The notes beneath the pieces were generated by a model. It was not told where the DNA came from, did not search any database, and saw only the letters and a list, made by a program, of their open reading frames with translations. DNA of 64,000 bases. Source: Saccharothrix saharensis (GTDB lineage Bacteria > Actinomycetota > Actinomycetes > Mycobacteriales > Pseudonocardiaceae). Position numbers and translations under genes: made by a program. Where the stretch lies: positions 4,588,001-4,652,000 of the forward strand of contig NZ_VFPP01000001.1 of assembly GCF_006716745.1 (NCBI RefSeq), in the 5' to 3' direction. Shown one piece after another: positions 19,257-28,179 of this stretch (positions are counted from its first letter, which is position 1; each line of letters opens with the position of its first letter).

Positions 19257-21506
19257 TCAGCCCTTCAACGGCCGAGCGCCAAGCTCGTCGGCGAGGAGCT
19301 TGAGCACCACGGCCTCCGGGTCGAGCCGCTGGTCGTCCGCGTCGCCGGGGAGGGCGGCCTCGGCCAGCATCTCCTCCTCGTCCACCGGCTCCGGCGGGAG
19401 GGGCTCATCGGGCTCCGGCGGCTCGGGCGGCGGCGGCACGTCGTCCACGGGCGGGCGGCCCGACGGCGCGGACCGGCTCGGCTCGGCTCGCCGGCCCTGG
19501 TCCTGCCCCGGCTGCTGCGCCTGGCTCGGCCTGGTCGGCGCGGGCCGTTGCGGCTTCTGCGGCGCCTGGCGGGTCGGTGCGGCGGCGCTCGCGTCGCCGT
19601 GCACGCACTTCACCTGCCAGGTGCCGCCGAGGACCTGCGCGAACGCGGCGGCGATGGCGTCGGCGTTGCGCGGTTCGGCGAGCCGGCGGGCCAGCGGCGC
19701 GGAGGTGTGGGCGAGGGTGACGGTGGTGCCGTCCACGTCGGCGACGGTGGCGTTGGTGAGCATCGCCTCGGTGCTGCGACTGGCGCCGCGGACCACGCCC
19801 AACAGCTCCGACCAGCGCCGACGCACCTCGGCCGCGTCGATGCCGCCGGCGGACGGCGCGGGTGCGGCCTGGGCCGCCGGTGCGGGGGCCGCGGGCACGC
19901 CGGCGGGCGGCGTGGCGGCCGGCCACTCGCCCGGCGCACCGGACGGCGGCGCGGCGTGCGGACCGGCACCTTGGCCGCGCTCGTCCGCACCCGGGTGCGG
20001 CACGGCGGCGTGCGGTGGGCCGGCTTGGGGCGCGACCGCGGACGGCCCACCGGCCTGCGGCGCGGCGGCGGGTGACCCGGCGGCGTGCGGTGCGGCGGGA
20101 GTGCCTTCGCCGGCGCTCGGAGTGCTGCCCGCCGACCTCATGGCGGCCGACCGCAGCACCGGGGGCGGGGGCAGCCCGGGCGGGCCGGCACTCGGTGCGG
20201 GCGCGGCGACCGGGGGCGAGGCCGGAGCGGTGCTCGTCGCGGGTGCGGCCGGTGCGGCGGCCTGGGCCGGCGCGGGGTCCGCGGCGCGTTGCGAGGGGCG
20301 CTGGAAGCGGGTCTCCGGCGCGGGCCCCGCCGACGCGCCACCGGCCGGTGGACCGTGGCGTTCGAGCTGTTCCAGGCGTTGCAGCAGGCCCGACTCGGCG
20401 TCGCCGACCGACGGCAGCAGCATCCGCGCGCTCACCAGCTCGAGCAGCAGGCGGGGCGCGGTCGAGCCGCGCATCTCGGTCAAGCCCTGGTGCAGGATCT
20501 CCGCCCAACGCGTGACCGTCGCGGGCCGGGTCGCGTCGCGTTGCGCGATCATCTTGGCCAGCTCGTCGTCCGGCGCGGACACCAGGCCGCGCTCCGCCGC
20601 GTCCGGCACGGCGTGCAGCAGCACCAGGTCGCGCAGCCGGTCGAGCAGGTCGGACGCGAAGCGGCGCGGGTCGTGCCCGGCGTCGACCAGGCGGTCGATC
20701 GTGCCGAACACCGCCGAACCGTCGCCCTGCGCGAGGCCGTCCACCACGTCGTCGATCAGCGCCACGTCGGTCACGCCGAGCAGCGCGATCGCCCGCTCGT
20801 AGCGCACGCCCTCGGGGCCCGCGCCGGACAGCAGCTGGTCCATCACCGACTGCGTGTCCCGCGCCGACCCACCGCCCGCGCGGATGACCAGCGGGAACAC
20901 CGACGGCTCGACCGCCACGCCCTCGGCGGCGCAGTTGCGCTCCAGCAGCGCCCGCATCGAGCTCGGCGGGATCAGCCGGAACGGGTAGTGGTGCGTGCGC
21001 GAGCGGATGGTGGGCAGCACCTTGTCCGGCTCGGTGGTGGCGAAGATGAAGATCAGGTGCTCGGGCGGCTCCTCCACGATCTTCAGCAGGGCGTTGAAGC
21101 CCTGCGTGGTGACCATGTGCGCCTCGTCGATGATGAACACCCGGTACCGCGACTCGGCGGGCGCGTAGAACGCCTTGTCCCGCAGCTCGCGGGCGTCGTC
21201 CACGCCGCCGTGGCTGGCCGCGTCGAGCTCCACCACGTCCACGCTGCCGGGACCGTTGGGCGCGAGGCCGACGCACGAGTTGCACTCGCCGCACGGGTCG
21301 GGGGTCGGGCCCTGCACGCAGTTCAGGGAGCGGGCCATGATCCGGGCGCTGGACGTCTTGCCGCAGCCGCGCGGCCCGGAGAACAGGTACGCGTGGTTGA
21401 CCCGACCGGCCGCCAGGGCGGTGCGCAGCGGTTCGGTGACGTGCTCCTGACCGACGACCTCGCCGAAGGTCGCCGGACGGTACTTGCGGTAGAGGGCGAG
21501 CGCCAC
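19257..21506 (-). CDS. dnaX: DNA polymerase III subunit gamma/tau
   Basis: 749 residues from the GTG at 21506 ([20 protein letters not shown]). The AAA+ clamp-loader core shows Walker [12 protein letters not shown] (about 45-55), a zinc module ([16 protein letters not shown]), Walker [11 protein letters not shown] and sensor 1 [18 protein letters not shown]. After about residue 400 comes a long Ala/Pro-rich, low-complexity linker, then a short tau C-terminal region ending in an acidic Pro/Glu-rich segment. It assembles the clamp loader at the replication fork. No slippery A-run for programmed frameshifting is apparent in this GC-rich gene. It heads the dnaX-ybaB-recR group. Confidence 0.97.
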   Translation of the reverse strand: MALALYRKYRPATFGEVVGQEHVTEPLRTALAAGRVNHAYLFSGPRGCGKTSSARIMARSLNCVQGPTPDPCGECNSCVGLAPNGPGSVDVVELDAASHGGVDDARELRDKAFYAPAESRYRVFIIDEAHMVTTQGFNALLKIVEEPPEHLIFIFATTEPDKVLPTIRSRTHHYPFRLIPPSSMRALLERNCAAEGVAVEPSVFPLVIRAGGGSARDTQSVMDQLLSGAGPEGVRYERAIALLGVTDVALIDDVVDGLAQGDGSAVFGTIDRLVDAGHDPRRFASDLLDRLRDLVLLHAVPDAAERGLVSAPDDELAKMIAQRDATRPATVTRWAEILHQGLTEMRGSTAPRLLLELVSARMLLPSVGDAESGLLQRLEQLERHGPPAGGASAGPAPETRFQRPSQRAADPAPAQAAAPAAPATSTAPASPPVAAPAPSAGPPGLPPPPVLRSAAMRSAGSTPSAGEGTPAAPHAAGSPAAAPQAGGPSAVAPQAGPPHAAVPHPGADERGQGAGPHAAPPSGAPGEWPAATPPAGVPAAPAPAAQAAPAPSAGGIDAAEVRRRWSELLGVVRGASRSTEAMLTNATVADVDGTTVTLAHTSAPLARRLAEPRNADAIAAAFAQVLGGTWQVKCVHGDASAAAPTRQAPQKPQRPAPTRPSQAQQPGQDQGRRAEPSRSAPSGRPPVDDVPPPPEPPEPDEPLPPEPVDEEEMLAEAALPGDADDQRLDPEAVVLKLLADELGARPLKG

Positions 21507-21542
21507 GTCGGCGACCTTACCGGGAGGGTCCGACAACGAAAG

Positions 21543-21630
21543 GGGACCCCGTGCACCCACCAGAGCCCGCTTATCCTTGCTGCCTTCCGGCCCTGGGGAG
21601 GTTCGCGAGATGTGTGCCGCACGAGGTCCG
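21543..21630 (-). ncRNA. ffs: Signal recognition particle 4.5S-type RNA
   Basis: The minus strand carries the near-universal SRP core CAGGGCCGGAAGGCAGCAAGG, which forms the Ffh-binding loop. The ends pair as GGACCTCGTGC with GCACGGGGTCC (11 bp, one G-U), enclosing about 86 nt, the small bacterial SRP RNA size. It is located just upstream of dnaX in the same direction, the usual actinobacterial position. Confidence 0.93.
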
Positions 21631-21635
21631 GGACC

Positions 21636-21641
21636 AGTGTA
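21636..21641 (-). promoter_or_regulatory. -10 element of the SRP RNA promoter
   Basis: On the minus strand TACACT lies 6 nt before the first base of the SRP RNA end helix, the correct distance for a -10 hexamer. A weaker -35 (GGACAG) lies about 19 nt further upstream. Confidence 0.6.
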
Positions 21642-21731
21642 GCCGGTCGCCCCACCGGACCTGTCCCCACCCACCCCGCGCACGGGAGAATTTCACCGGC
21701 CAGTGGCACTACCCGGTGAAGGAGGAACCAT

Positions 21732-22028
21732 ATGAGGGCGCTCGTCCTCGCGTGCACCGCCCTGCTGCTCGGAGCCACCACCGCGGCGGCCGACCCGGTA
21801 CCGCCCCGGCACGCCGTCGTGGTCTGCCAGACCGCGAGCTTCTACGGCAACTACGACCACGCCGTCGGCCCGGTCCAGTTCAAGCGCACCCTCACCTACG
21901 GCAACAAGATCGGCCACACACCCGGCGCGCACCCCGTCTACAACGGGTGGGCGGCGAGCATGGACTTCGGCCCCAACGACTGGGGGTACATCCGGATCGA
22001 GTGCATCGGGGGGTACGACTCGTGGTGA
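21732..22028 (+). CDS. Small secreted protein, first of a two-gene unit
   Basis: 98 residues from the ATG at 21732, with GAAGGAGGAA upstream. The N-terminus MRALVLACTALLLGATTAAA is a Sec signal peptide with an AxA-type cleavage. The mature part of about 78 residues has two Cys (VVVCQTASFYGNYD and IRIECIGGY), which may form a disulfide, and is rich in Gly, Tyr and Asn. I do not recognise the family. Its stop overlaps the GTG of the next gene (GTGA), so the two small exported proteins are made together and may act together. Confidence 0.8.
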   Translation: MRALVLACTALLLGATTAAADPVPPRHAVVVCQTASFYGNYDHAVGPVQFKRTLTYGNKIGHTPGAHPVYNGWAASMDFGPNDWGYIRIECIGGYDSW

Positions 22029-22297
22029 AGGCAGCAGCAGCCCTGGTCGCCGCGGTCGCGCTCGTCGTCACCGCGACACCCGCCCGGGCCGCCAACGGCA
22101 CGGTCGGCGAACGCGAGACCGTGTGCGCCAACGACCTCTACGTCCGCACCGCCCCGCACGACGGCCCGTGGATGGGCACCCTCTACCGGGGCCAGACGTT
22201 CCTGGTGAAGGGCCCGAAGTCGGGCAACTACGTCTACGGCTTCGCCTACGGCCACATCAACGCCAACGGTTGGGTGGCCGACGGCTGGTTCTGCTAG
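22025..22297 (+). CDS. Small secreted SH3-like protein, second of a two-gene unit
   Basis: 90 residues from the GTG at 22025, overlapping the previous stop by 4 nt. MKAAAALVAAVALVVTATPARAA is a signal peptide with an AxA cleavage site. The mature region (CANDLYVRTAPHDGPWMGTL, GQTFLVKG, NANGWVADGWFC) resembles a compact bacterial SH3 domain closed by one or two Cys. Such proteins are common in actinomycetes and are exported; function is unknown. The stop overlaps the convergent lipoprotein gene by 4 nt. Confidence 0.8.
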   Translation: MKAAAALVAAVALVVTATPARAANGTVGERETVCANDLYVRTAPHDGPWMGTLYRGQTFLVKGPKSGNYVYGFAYGHINANGWVADGWFC

Positions 22298-23211
22298 CCG
22301 AGCGCCGCGGTGAACCGCGGCACGGCGTGGTCCAGCGCGTAGGCCATGCCGAGCGACGAACCGCTGGAGAAGGCGTTGACGAGGTTCTTGTCCTCCAGGA
22401 CCAACGCCTTCTCCGGCACCAGCGGGTTGGCCTTGAGCGCGGACGCGTCACCGCCGATGGGGAACAGCACGCTCAGGTCGGCGGCGAGCAGGTCCAGCCG
22501 CTCGGCGGAGATGTCGACGTAGAAGGTGCCCGAGGCCAGGTCCTCGACGTCCTCGCGGAGCGTGAAGCCGATGGCCTTCATGAAGTCGGCACGGGGGTCG
22601 CCGGAGACGTACGCGCCGAACTTGCCGTCGAAGTACGCGCCGACCACGGCGGTCTTGCCCTCGAACTTCTTGTTCGCGGCGAACTTCGCGTCCAGGTCGG
22701 CGACGATCGCCTCGCCCTCGGACACCTTGCCCAGCGCCTTCGCGACCAGGGCGACCTGCTGCCGCCACGACGTGCCGTACGGGATCACGTCCTTCGGCGC
22801 GCCGATCGTCGGCGCGATCCTGGACAGCGTCTCGTGCTTCTTCGGGTCGTTGTCCGACCGGGTGTTGAGGATCAGGTCGGGCTGGAGCGCGGCGACGGCC
22901 TCGTAGTCGATCTCGGTGGTGCCGAGCAGCGTCGGCGCCTGCTGGTAGAGCCCTTCCGCCCACGGCCCGACGCCCTTGCCGCCGAACGCCAGCCAGTCGC
23001 TCGCGCCCACGGGCCGCACACCGAGCGCGAGCGCCGTCTCCGCGTCCGACCAGCCCAACGCCACGACGCGGGTCGGCGGCTCCTCGACCGTCACCGGACC
23101 GAACCGCGTGTCGACCGTCACCCCGGACGACGCCGGCTCGGACCCGCCGCCACCACCACCGCAAGCGGCCAGGAGCAGGGCGGACAGGACGACCACGAGT
23201 CCACGCTTCAT
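22294..23211 (-). CDS. Iron-siderophore ABC transporter substrate-binding lipoprotein (FecB/FhuD type)
   Basis: 305 residues. The signal peptide MKRGLVVVLSALLLAAC ends in a lipobox (LAAC) followed by a Gly run. The mature protein has the periplasmic-binding-protein type III pattern (PTRVVALGWSDAETALALGVRPVG, EAVAALQPDLIL, and a single long helix between lobes). It would deliver an iron-siderophore complex to a permease encoded elsewhere. The ATG directly abuts an IdeR box and no Shine-Dalgarno is visible, so the transcript may be leaderless and shut off when iron is plentiful. No transport partner is adjacent. Confidence 0.92.
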   Translation of the reverse strand: MKRGLVVVLSALLLAACGGGGGGSEPASSGVTVDTRFGPVTVEEPPTRVVALGWSDAETALALGVRPVGASDWLAFGGKGVGPWAEGLYQQAPTLLGTTEIDYEAVAALQPDLILNTRSDNDPKKHETLSRIAPTIGAPKDVIPYGTSWRQQVALVAKALGKVSEGEAIVADLDAKFAANKKFEGKTAVVGAYFDGKFGAYVSGDPRADFMKAIGFTLREDVEDLASGTFYVDISAERLDLLAADLSVLFPIGGDASALKANPLVPEKALVLEDKNLVNAFSSGSSLGMAYALDHAVPRFTAALG

Positions 23212-23229
23212 TAGGCAAGCCTAACCGAA
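23211..23229 (-). promoter_or_regulatory. IdeR/DtxR iron box overlapping the start codon
   Basis: On the minus strand the site reads TTCGGTTAGGCTTGCCTAA and matches the IdeR/DtxR consensus TTAGGTTAGGCTAACCTAA at 16 of 19 positions. Its last base is the A of the ATG. Binding would block both promoter clearance and the 5' end of the message. Confidence 0.85.
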
Positions 23230-23299
23230 CCCATCGACGACCGATGCGACCGACCACCCGTTTTGGGAGCCGCGCGGACCCTCCGTTAGACTCCGCCAC

Positions 23300-23384
23300 G
23301 GAGGATTCGCATAGCGGCCTAGTGCGCACGACTGGAAATCGTGTTGGGTTAACCCCCTCACGGGTTCAAATCCCGTATCCTCCG
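23300..23384 (+). tRNA. tRNA-Ser (anticodon GGA)
   Basis: The acceptor arms GGAGGAT and ATCCTCC pair exactly with a G discriminator after them. The anticodon stem ACGACT-GGA-AATCGT carries GGA in the loop. A long variable arm (TTGGGTTAACCCCC region) marks a class II tRNA, and GGTTCAAATCC gives the T loop. CCA is not encoded. Confidence 0.96.
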
Positions 23385-23502
23385 CACACCGGAGCCCCGG
23401 TCACCACCAGGTGACCGGGGCTCCTTCTCGTGAACCCGATGCAACGTTCCGGGCCCCCGACCGCGTTTAAACCAGTGATCGACCGATTACGGGGAGGAAC
23501 GC

Positions 23503-24108
23503 ATGAGGATCGTCACGACGGCCGCCGCGGTGGCCGCTGCCGCGGCCGGCCTGATCGCCGGTGGTGTGGCCACGGCGGCGGCCGAGGTGGGGGCGAGCGG
23601 GCCGCCGCAGTACAGCGCCACGGCGTGGCACGACGTCAACGTCCGGCACTGCCCTTCGACGTCGTGCACGACGGCGCCGGGCAGCCCGATCCTGGTCGGC
23701 TGGACGGTGGGGGTCTACTGCTGGGTGCACGGCGAGTCGGTCACGGACTTCGGCTACACCAACGACGTGTGGCTCAACGTCGGCAGGCAGGACGGTGGCT
23801 CGCAGTGGTCCAGCGCCATCTACTTCAAGGGCGACGCGCTCGCCAACCTGCCGAAGGACGCGTACTGCGCCGACGCGCCCCAGCCGCCCACCACCACCCC
23901 GCGACCCACCACGACGACGCAACCCCCGACCACCACGCAGCCCCCGACCACCACGGAGAGGCCGACCACCACCACGCAGGCACCCACCACCACGCCGCGG
24001 CCCACCACGACGGCATTGCCGCCGACCACGACGACCTACCCCACCACGGGGAATCCCACGACCACGGAGAGGCCCACGACCACGAGGGTCGCGCCCGCCG
24101 GTAGCTGA
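23503..24108 (+). CDS. Secreted protein with Pro/Thr-rich repetitive tail
   Basis: 201 residues from the ATG at 23503, preceded by GGGGAGGAA. The first 27 residues are a signal peptide (MRIVTTAAAVAAAAAGLIAG). A globular part of about 95 residues has Cys residues and a CWVHGESVTDFGYTNDVWLNV segment typical of small SH3-like cell-wall-associated exported proteins. From about residue 126 to the end it is a run of PTTT, PRPTTTT, QPPTTT and ERPTTTT units, an extended and probably glycosylated stalk. There is no sorting signal or membrane anchor. It is followed by a clear terminator. Confidence 0.82.
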   Translation: MRIVTTAAAVAAAAAGLIAGGVATAAAEVGASGPPQYSATAWHDVNVRHCPSTSCTTAPGSPILVGWTVGVYCWVHGESVTDFGYTNDVWLNVGRQDGGSQWSSAIYFKGDALANLPKDAYCADAPQPPTTTPRPTTTTQPPTTTQPPTTTERPTTTTQAPTTTPRPTTTALPPTTTTYPTTGNPTTTERPTTTRVAPAGS

Positions 24109-24121
24109 CCGGGGCAGGGAA

Positions 24122-24154
24122 AGGCACCCCCGGACTCCGCGTCCGAGGGTGCCT
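24122..24154. terminator. Bidirectional terminator
   Basis: AGGCACCCCCGGAC and GTCCGAGGGTGCCT pair over 14 positions with one mismatch around a 5-nt loop, between two convergent genes. Confidence 0.85.
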
Positions 24155-24169
24155 CGTCCTCGCGTGCCG

Positions 24170-26620
24170 CTACGGCCGGGGCAGGTGCGCCGCGATGTCC
24201 TCCAGCAGGAACAGCAGCTGGTCGACGTGCGCGTTGCCGGAGCTCGGGCGCAGCTTCACGACCTGCGGGTCGTGGTCGCTGGCCTGGTCGGCGAACTCCG
24301 CGTTGATGTGCACCACGTCGTAGCGGTACCGGGTGATGTTGGCGCTGATCAGGATGTGGTCGAGGGTCTGCGAGTTGCCCTCGAACACGTAGCTGTAGCG
24401 CTCGGCCGCGGGCAGGGTGTCGATCAGGGCCACCACGTCGCCGTTGCCGGTCAGCGTGCGGACCGCGGGCGAGAACTGGTAGTCGTTGATGTCACCCGCG
24501 AGGACCACGTTGGCGCCCTTGTCGACGGCCTTGACCTGGTCCACGAAACCGCGCAGCAGCGCGGCCTGCTGAGCGCGCTGCACCTCCGAGCCGCGCACCG
24601 GCTCCTGGTAGCGGCCGTGCATGGCCTGGTCGCCGCCCTTGGAGTTGAAGTGGTTCGCGACCACGAACACCTTGCGGCCGCGGAACGTGAACTCGCCGGC
24701 CAGCGGCTTGCGGCTGCTGGTCCACGCCGGGTCGGCGGGCGCGATGCGGCCCGGCGACACCGACAGCGCGGCGCGGCCGTGCTGCCGCACGACGGACACC
24801 GGCGTGGTCGCGTCGCCGCCCGCGCGGTCCACGAAGGACACCCGCGCCGCGTTGAACAGGAACGCCACCCGGATGTTGCCGCCCGGCTCGCCGCCGTCGG
24901 CCTTGTTGACCGGGTCGATCTGGCGCCACTGGTAGCGCGGGCCGCCCGCGGCCACGATGGCGTCGGTGAACCTGGTGAACGTCGCGTCCGCCGCCACCGT
25001 GCCGTCGTCGGTCGCGCCGTTGTCGTCCTGGATCTCCTCCAGCACGACGACATCGGGGTTCCGCAGGTTGTCCACCACGGCCGCGGCGAGGCGGTCGAAC
25101 TTGGCCTGGTCGTTCGTGGCGGCCAGGTTCTCCACGTTGTAGGTGGCCACCGACAGCTCGTACGCGCGCTGCGCGTCGGTGACCTCGGGCGTGGTGCCGC
25201 CGGACACGTGCTCGCCGACGGTCTTCGCGGCCAGGGTGTAGCCGCCGAAGTTGGTGTACTCGACGTTGCCGACCGTCGCGCCGCGCCACACGTCGCCGAC
25301 GTTGCTGGCCTGCGGCGTCGCCGCACCCGGCTTGACCTTGATCCGGCCGCTGTTGGGCTGGTCGTAGCCGAGGTAGATCGTGCCGCCGCGGGCGGTCGGG
25401 TTCTGGTCGGGGAGGGTGGTGATCCACGTCTCGCCGAAGCTGTTCGTGGGTCCGACCACGCGGGCGTCGTCCACCTGGACGTACATGCCCTCGCGGGACT
25501 CGTAGTAGTCCTGGCCGTAGGTCGCCGGGTCGAGCGGGAGCGCCTCGATGCTGCCGCCGTTCGCGGTGGGCAGGTAGCCCGGCGGCGGGGTCAGCTCCTC
25601 AGGCGTCGGCAGGGCGTTGCCCCGGGACGTGACGGTGACCGTCGCGCCGGTGATCTCGGTGAGCGTCTGGTTGGAGTTGCTCGCCGCGTCACCGCCCGGC
25701 CGGTACTCCGCGACCGTGCCGGAGACCAGCACCGCGTCGCCGGGCTCGACGGTCGGGGCGAGGCCCGCCGTGTAGACGAACACGCCCTCGCTGGTGCGCG
25801 GGTCGGTGTCCGGGGCGGTGTCCTGGATCCAGAATCCGCGGTCGCCGATCGCGCGGGTCGCCGTGACGACGCCGGGCACGCCGCTGACCTTCTGGCCCAG
25901 CAGCGGCGAGACGCGGGTCGTGCCCTGGATGTCGCGGATGCGCTTGTCGCCGGGCTCGGGCTCCGGGTCCGGATCCGGGGTGCCGGGGCCCTGGCCCCGC
26001 GAGTTGACCGGGGTCGGCGCGCCGACGGCGAAGTCCGCCGCGTTGTCGTCGGTGTCGGTCAACGCGGGCCGGGCGGCCGACGTGGTGTTGCCGGGGTTGG
26101 CCGTCGGCGAGGTCTCCCGGACCACGGTGGACGAGCCGTAGCCGACCAGGTCGCGCACACGGGTGTCGGCGGCGCAGTCGGCGGCGGTCTTGCAGGTCAA
26201 CGGGGTGGTCGCGGTGACCAGGGCGATCGTGCCGCCGCTGCCGCCCATGGCGATCGTGCCGGTGACGTCCGGCGTCGGCAGCTCCACCGTGCCGCCCGCA
26301 CCCTTGGCCTCGGCGACCAGGAACCGCCCGCCGGCGGGGATCGAGCCGGTCAGCGGGGTGACCTGCCACTGGCTGGAGGCGCTCGCGCTCGCCGGGAGGT
26401 ACTGCACGCTCCAGCCGTCGACGGCGAGCGGCGTGGCGCCCGCGTTGCCGAGTTCGACGAAGTCCCGGGTCAACGTGGCACCGGAGTTGCCGCCGCCTCC
26501 GTAGACCTCGGCGACGAGGGCGTCCTGGCTCGGTGCCGCGAGGATCGGCGTGGCGAGGGCGAACGTCACGGCCGAGGCGGCGGTGACCGCCAGCCCGACG
26601 CGGAGCGGGGTAGGTCTCAA
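24170..26620 (-). CDS. Secreted ExeM/NucH-type extracellular endonuclease
   Basis: 816 residues from the TTG at 26620, chosen because GGAGG is 5 nt upstream and a signal peptide follows at once (LRPTPLRVGLAVTAASAVTF ... LAA). The mature N-terminus is a lamin-tail-like domain (VAEVYGGGGNSGATLTRDFVELGN). An OB-fold-like middle follows (about 270-480). The C-terminal half is an endonuclease/exonuclease/phosphatase domain: VATYNVENL, VVLEEIQDDNGA, VFVVANHFNSKGGD, VVLAGDINDYQFS, DHILIS and QASDHDPQVV supply the metal and phosphate residues. It would degrade extracellular DNA. A LexA-type box lies about 95 bp upstream, between this gene and the divergent TIR gene. Confidence 0.92.
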   Translation of the reverse strand: MRPTPLRVGLAVTAASAVTFALATPILAAPSQDALVAEVYGGGGNSGATLTRDFVELGNAGATPLAVDGWSVQYLPASASASSQWQVTPLTGSIPAGGRFLVAEAKGAGGTVELPTPDVTGTIAMGGSGGTIALVTATTPLTCKTAADCAADTRVRDLVGYGSSTVVRETSPTANPGNTTSAARPALTDTDDNAADFAVGAPTPVNSRGQGPGTPDPDPEPEPGDKRIRDIQGTTRVSPLLGQKVSGVPGVVTATRAIGDRGFWIQDTAPDTDPRTSEGVFVYTAGLAPTVEPGDAVLVSGTVAEYRPGGDAASNSNQTLTEITGATVTVTSRGNALPTPEELTPPPGYLPTANGGSIEALPLDPATYGQDYYESREGMYVQVDDARVVGPTNSFGETWITTLPDQNPTARGGTIYLGYDQPNSGRIKVKPGAATPQASNVGDVWRGATVGNVEYTNFGGYTLAAKTVGEHVSGGTTPEVTDAQRAYELSVATYNVENLAATNDQAKFDRLAAAVVDNLRNPDVVVLEEIQDDNGATDDGTVAADATFTRFTDAIVAAGGPRYQWRQIDPVNKADGGEPGGNIRVAFLFNAARVSFVDRAGGDATTPVSVVRQHGRAALSVSPGRIAPADPAWTSSRKPLAGEFTFRGRKVFVVANHFNSKGGDQAMHGRYQEPVRGSEVQRAQQAALLRGFVDQVKAVDKGANVVLAGDINDYQFSPAVRTLTGNGDVVALIDTLPAAERYSYVFEGNSQTLDHILISANITRYRYDVVHINAEFADQASDHDPQVVKLRPSSGNAHVDQLLFLLEDIAAHLPRP

Positions 26621-26712
26621 CGGGTCCTCCGTAGTTGGCGGCTGCGCGCATCCTCCCCGTATCGAGTGAACGACGGAAGACGCCATCACTAACGGTTGAC
26701 CATTACCCGCTA

Positions 26713-26728
26713 TCGAACGTGTGTTCGA
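26713..26728. promoter_or_regulatory. LexA (SOS) box
   Basis: TCGAAC-GTGT-GTTCGA is a perfect match to the actinobacterial SOS box (TCGAACNNNNGTTCGA). A plus-strand -10-like TAGGGT at 26732 is directly downstream, favouring control of the TIR gene at 26878, but the minus-strand nuclease at 26620 is also in range. Confidence 0.8.
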
Positions 26729-26803
26729 ACGTAGGGTAGGGTCACGGCCGTGCCCTCCCCGGTGGCCCTCCCAGCGCCGGCACGGGCACGACAGGCACGA
26801 CAG

Positions 26804-26843
26804 GGGCGCCGACCCGGACCTGACGAGGTCCGGCTCGGCGCCC
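26804..26843 (+). other. Large hairpin in the leader of the TIR gene
   Basis: GGGCGCCGACCCGGACC and GGTCCGGCTCGGCGCCC form a 17-position stem with one C-C mismatch and a 6-nt loop, 34 nt before the TIR start. It lies downstream of the LexA box and its -10-like element, so it could act as an attenuator; it could equally be a leftover terminator. Confidence 0.6.
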
Positions 26844-26877
26844 GTGCGCGTGCGGCGCGCCGACTACCCTCGCGGGG

Positions 26878-28008
26878 ATGACGACCAGTGACGCGATCGG
26901 CTTCTGGAGCTACGCGCACGACGACGACCGCTCGGCGCGAGGTGGCATCCTGAAGCTCGCCGAGAGCATCGCCGAGGAATACGACCTGCTCACCGGCCGA
27001 ACGCTGGAACTGTTCGTCGACCGAACCGCGCTGCAGTGGGGTGACAACTGGAAGGAACGCATCGACACGGGCTTGTCGGCGGCGACCTTCTTCATCCCGA
27101 TCATCACGCCGAGGTACTTCAGCCGCCCCGAGTGCCGGCGGGAGTTCATCGAGTTCTCCGCGCAGGCCACCAGCCTGGGCTTGCAGGAGTTCATCCTGCC
27201 GGTCCTCTACGTACCGGTCGCGGGCCTGGACGTGGACAGCACCGACGAGTTGGTGGCCAGCGTCGCGCGGACCCAGTACGAGGACTGGTCCTCGCTGCGC
27301 CTGCTCGGCCCCGACTCGAGCGAGTACCGGCTGTCGGTGAACCGGTTGGTGACGCGCCTGACCGACATCGAGACCCGCTTGGCCGAGGTGCAGCGGGACA
27401 ACGAGCGGCCGGCGGCACCGGAAGACGAAGAGGACGACCTGCTCGGCTTGATCGCGAAGGTCGAGGCGCTGCTGCCGGATTGGCACGACGCGGTCGTGGG
27501 AGCCCGGACGACGGTCGCCCAGCGCCTGGCCACCGCCGACACGTACTACGACAACGACATACGACTGCGGGCCCGCCGCGCGAAGCAGTCCGCCCACATC
27601 GCCAACCTGATCCGGTTCGCGAACGACAGCCTGCCGCTGAGTCTCCGCCACACCAGCGAGGCGGCTCGGTACTCCGCGCGCTCGATCGAACTCGACCCGG
27701 TGATGACCAAGTTGCTGCGCGACGCGTCCGAACACCCCGCGGGCGTGGAGTTGATCGAGTCGATCGGTCACGCGATCGATGACGCGGTGGTCAACATCGA
27801 GGCCGGGAAAGAGCTCCGGCCGGACCGGATCGACGTCGTGGACTTCTACGCCAAGCACGTCAAGCTCAGCCGGACCTTCCGGGAGCTCGTCGGTCTGGAG
27901 CAGGAGTACAAGCGACTCGTGGGTGACGGCAACCAGATCGTCATGCGGTGGGCGGCGCGGTTGGCCGAGGTGCGGGAGGCGGCGAAGCAGGGGTCCCAGG
28001 TGCCGTGA
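26878..28008 (+). CDS. TIR-domain protein, candidate defence effector
   Basis: 376 residues. The first 150 or so form a TIR domain: GFWSYAHDDDR at the N-terminus, LELFVDRTALQWGDNWKERI, and FFIPIITPRYFSRPECRREF. E60 in the WKERI segment lies where bacterial and SARM1-type TIR NADases place the catalytic Glu. Residues about 160-376 are mostly helical, rich in Arg, Glu and Leu, and match no domain I can name. TIR proteins of this sort deplete NAD or make cyclic ADP-ribose signals in immunity. It stands alone between the SOS box and tRNA-Ser(CGA), next to an integrated element. The in-frame upstream region is non-coding by appearance. NADase activity is inference. Confidence 0.85.
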   Translation: MTTSDAIGFWSYAHDDDRSARGGILKLAESIAEEYDLLTGRTLELFVDRTALQWGDNWKERIDTGLSAATFFIPIITPRYFSRPECRREFIEFSAQATSLGLQEFILPVLYVPVAGLDVDSTDELVASVARTQYEDWSSLRLLGPDSSEYRLSVNRLVTRLTDIETRLAEVQRDNERPAAPEDEEDDLLGLIAKVEALLPDWHDAVVGARTTVAQRLATADTYYDNDIRLRARRAKQSAHIANLIRFANDSLPLSLRHTSEAARYSARSIELDPVMTKLLRDASEHPAGVELIESIGHAIDDAVVNIEAGKELRPDRIDVVDFYAKHVKLSRTFRELVGLEQEYKRLVGDGNQIVMRWAARLAEVREAAKQGSQVP

Positions 28009-28179
28009 TGGCACTCGGGGCGCTGCGGAGCGGTGGCCGTGGGACCTGACCCCGGCGGAAGTCCGCGAGCGTGCTGCACGCGCTGCGAACCGCTCCGAAG
28101 TGGTACCGCACGTCCCGAGAAGCGGCCGCGAGGCCGTTCCGCCGGCGTCGACTGCCACCAGGAACGCCACCGAACGTCG

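Noticed and set aside
22123..23214. Long plus-strand frame opposite the siderophore-binding gene
   Set aside because: It is an Arg/Val/Gly-rich shadow of a well-supported minus-strand lipoprotein gene.
23820..24029. Val/Gly-rich minus-strand repeats opposite the Pro/Thr tail
   Set aside because: They are the antisense of the PTTT repeats and have no independent signal.
26750..26881. 43-codon Arg-rich frame whose TGA overlaps the TIR ATG
   Set aside because: It has no ribosome-binding site, an Arg/Ala composition expected of random GC-rich DNA, and the leader hairpin lies inside it.
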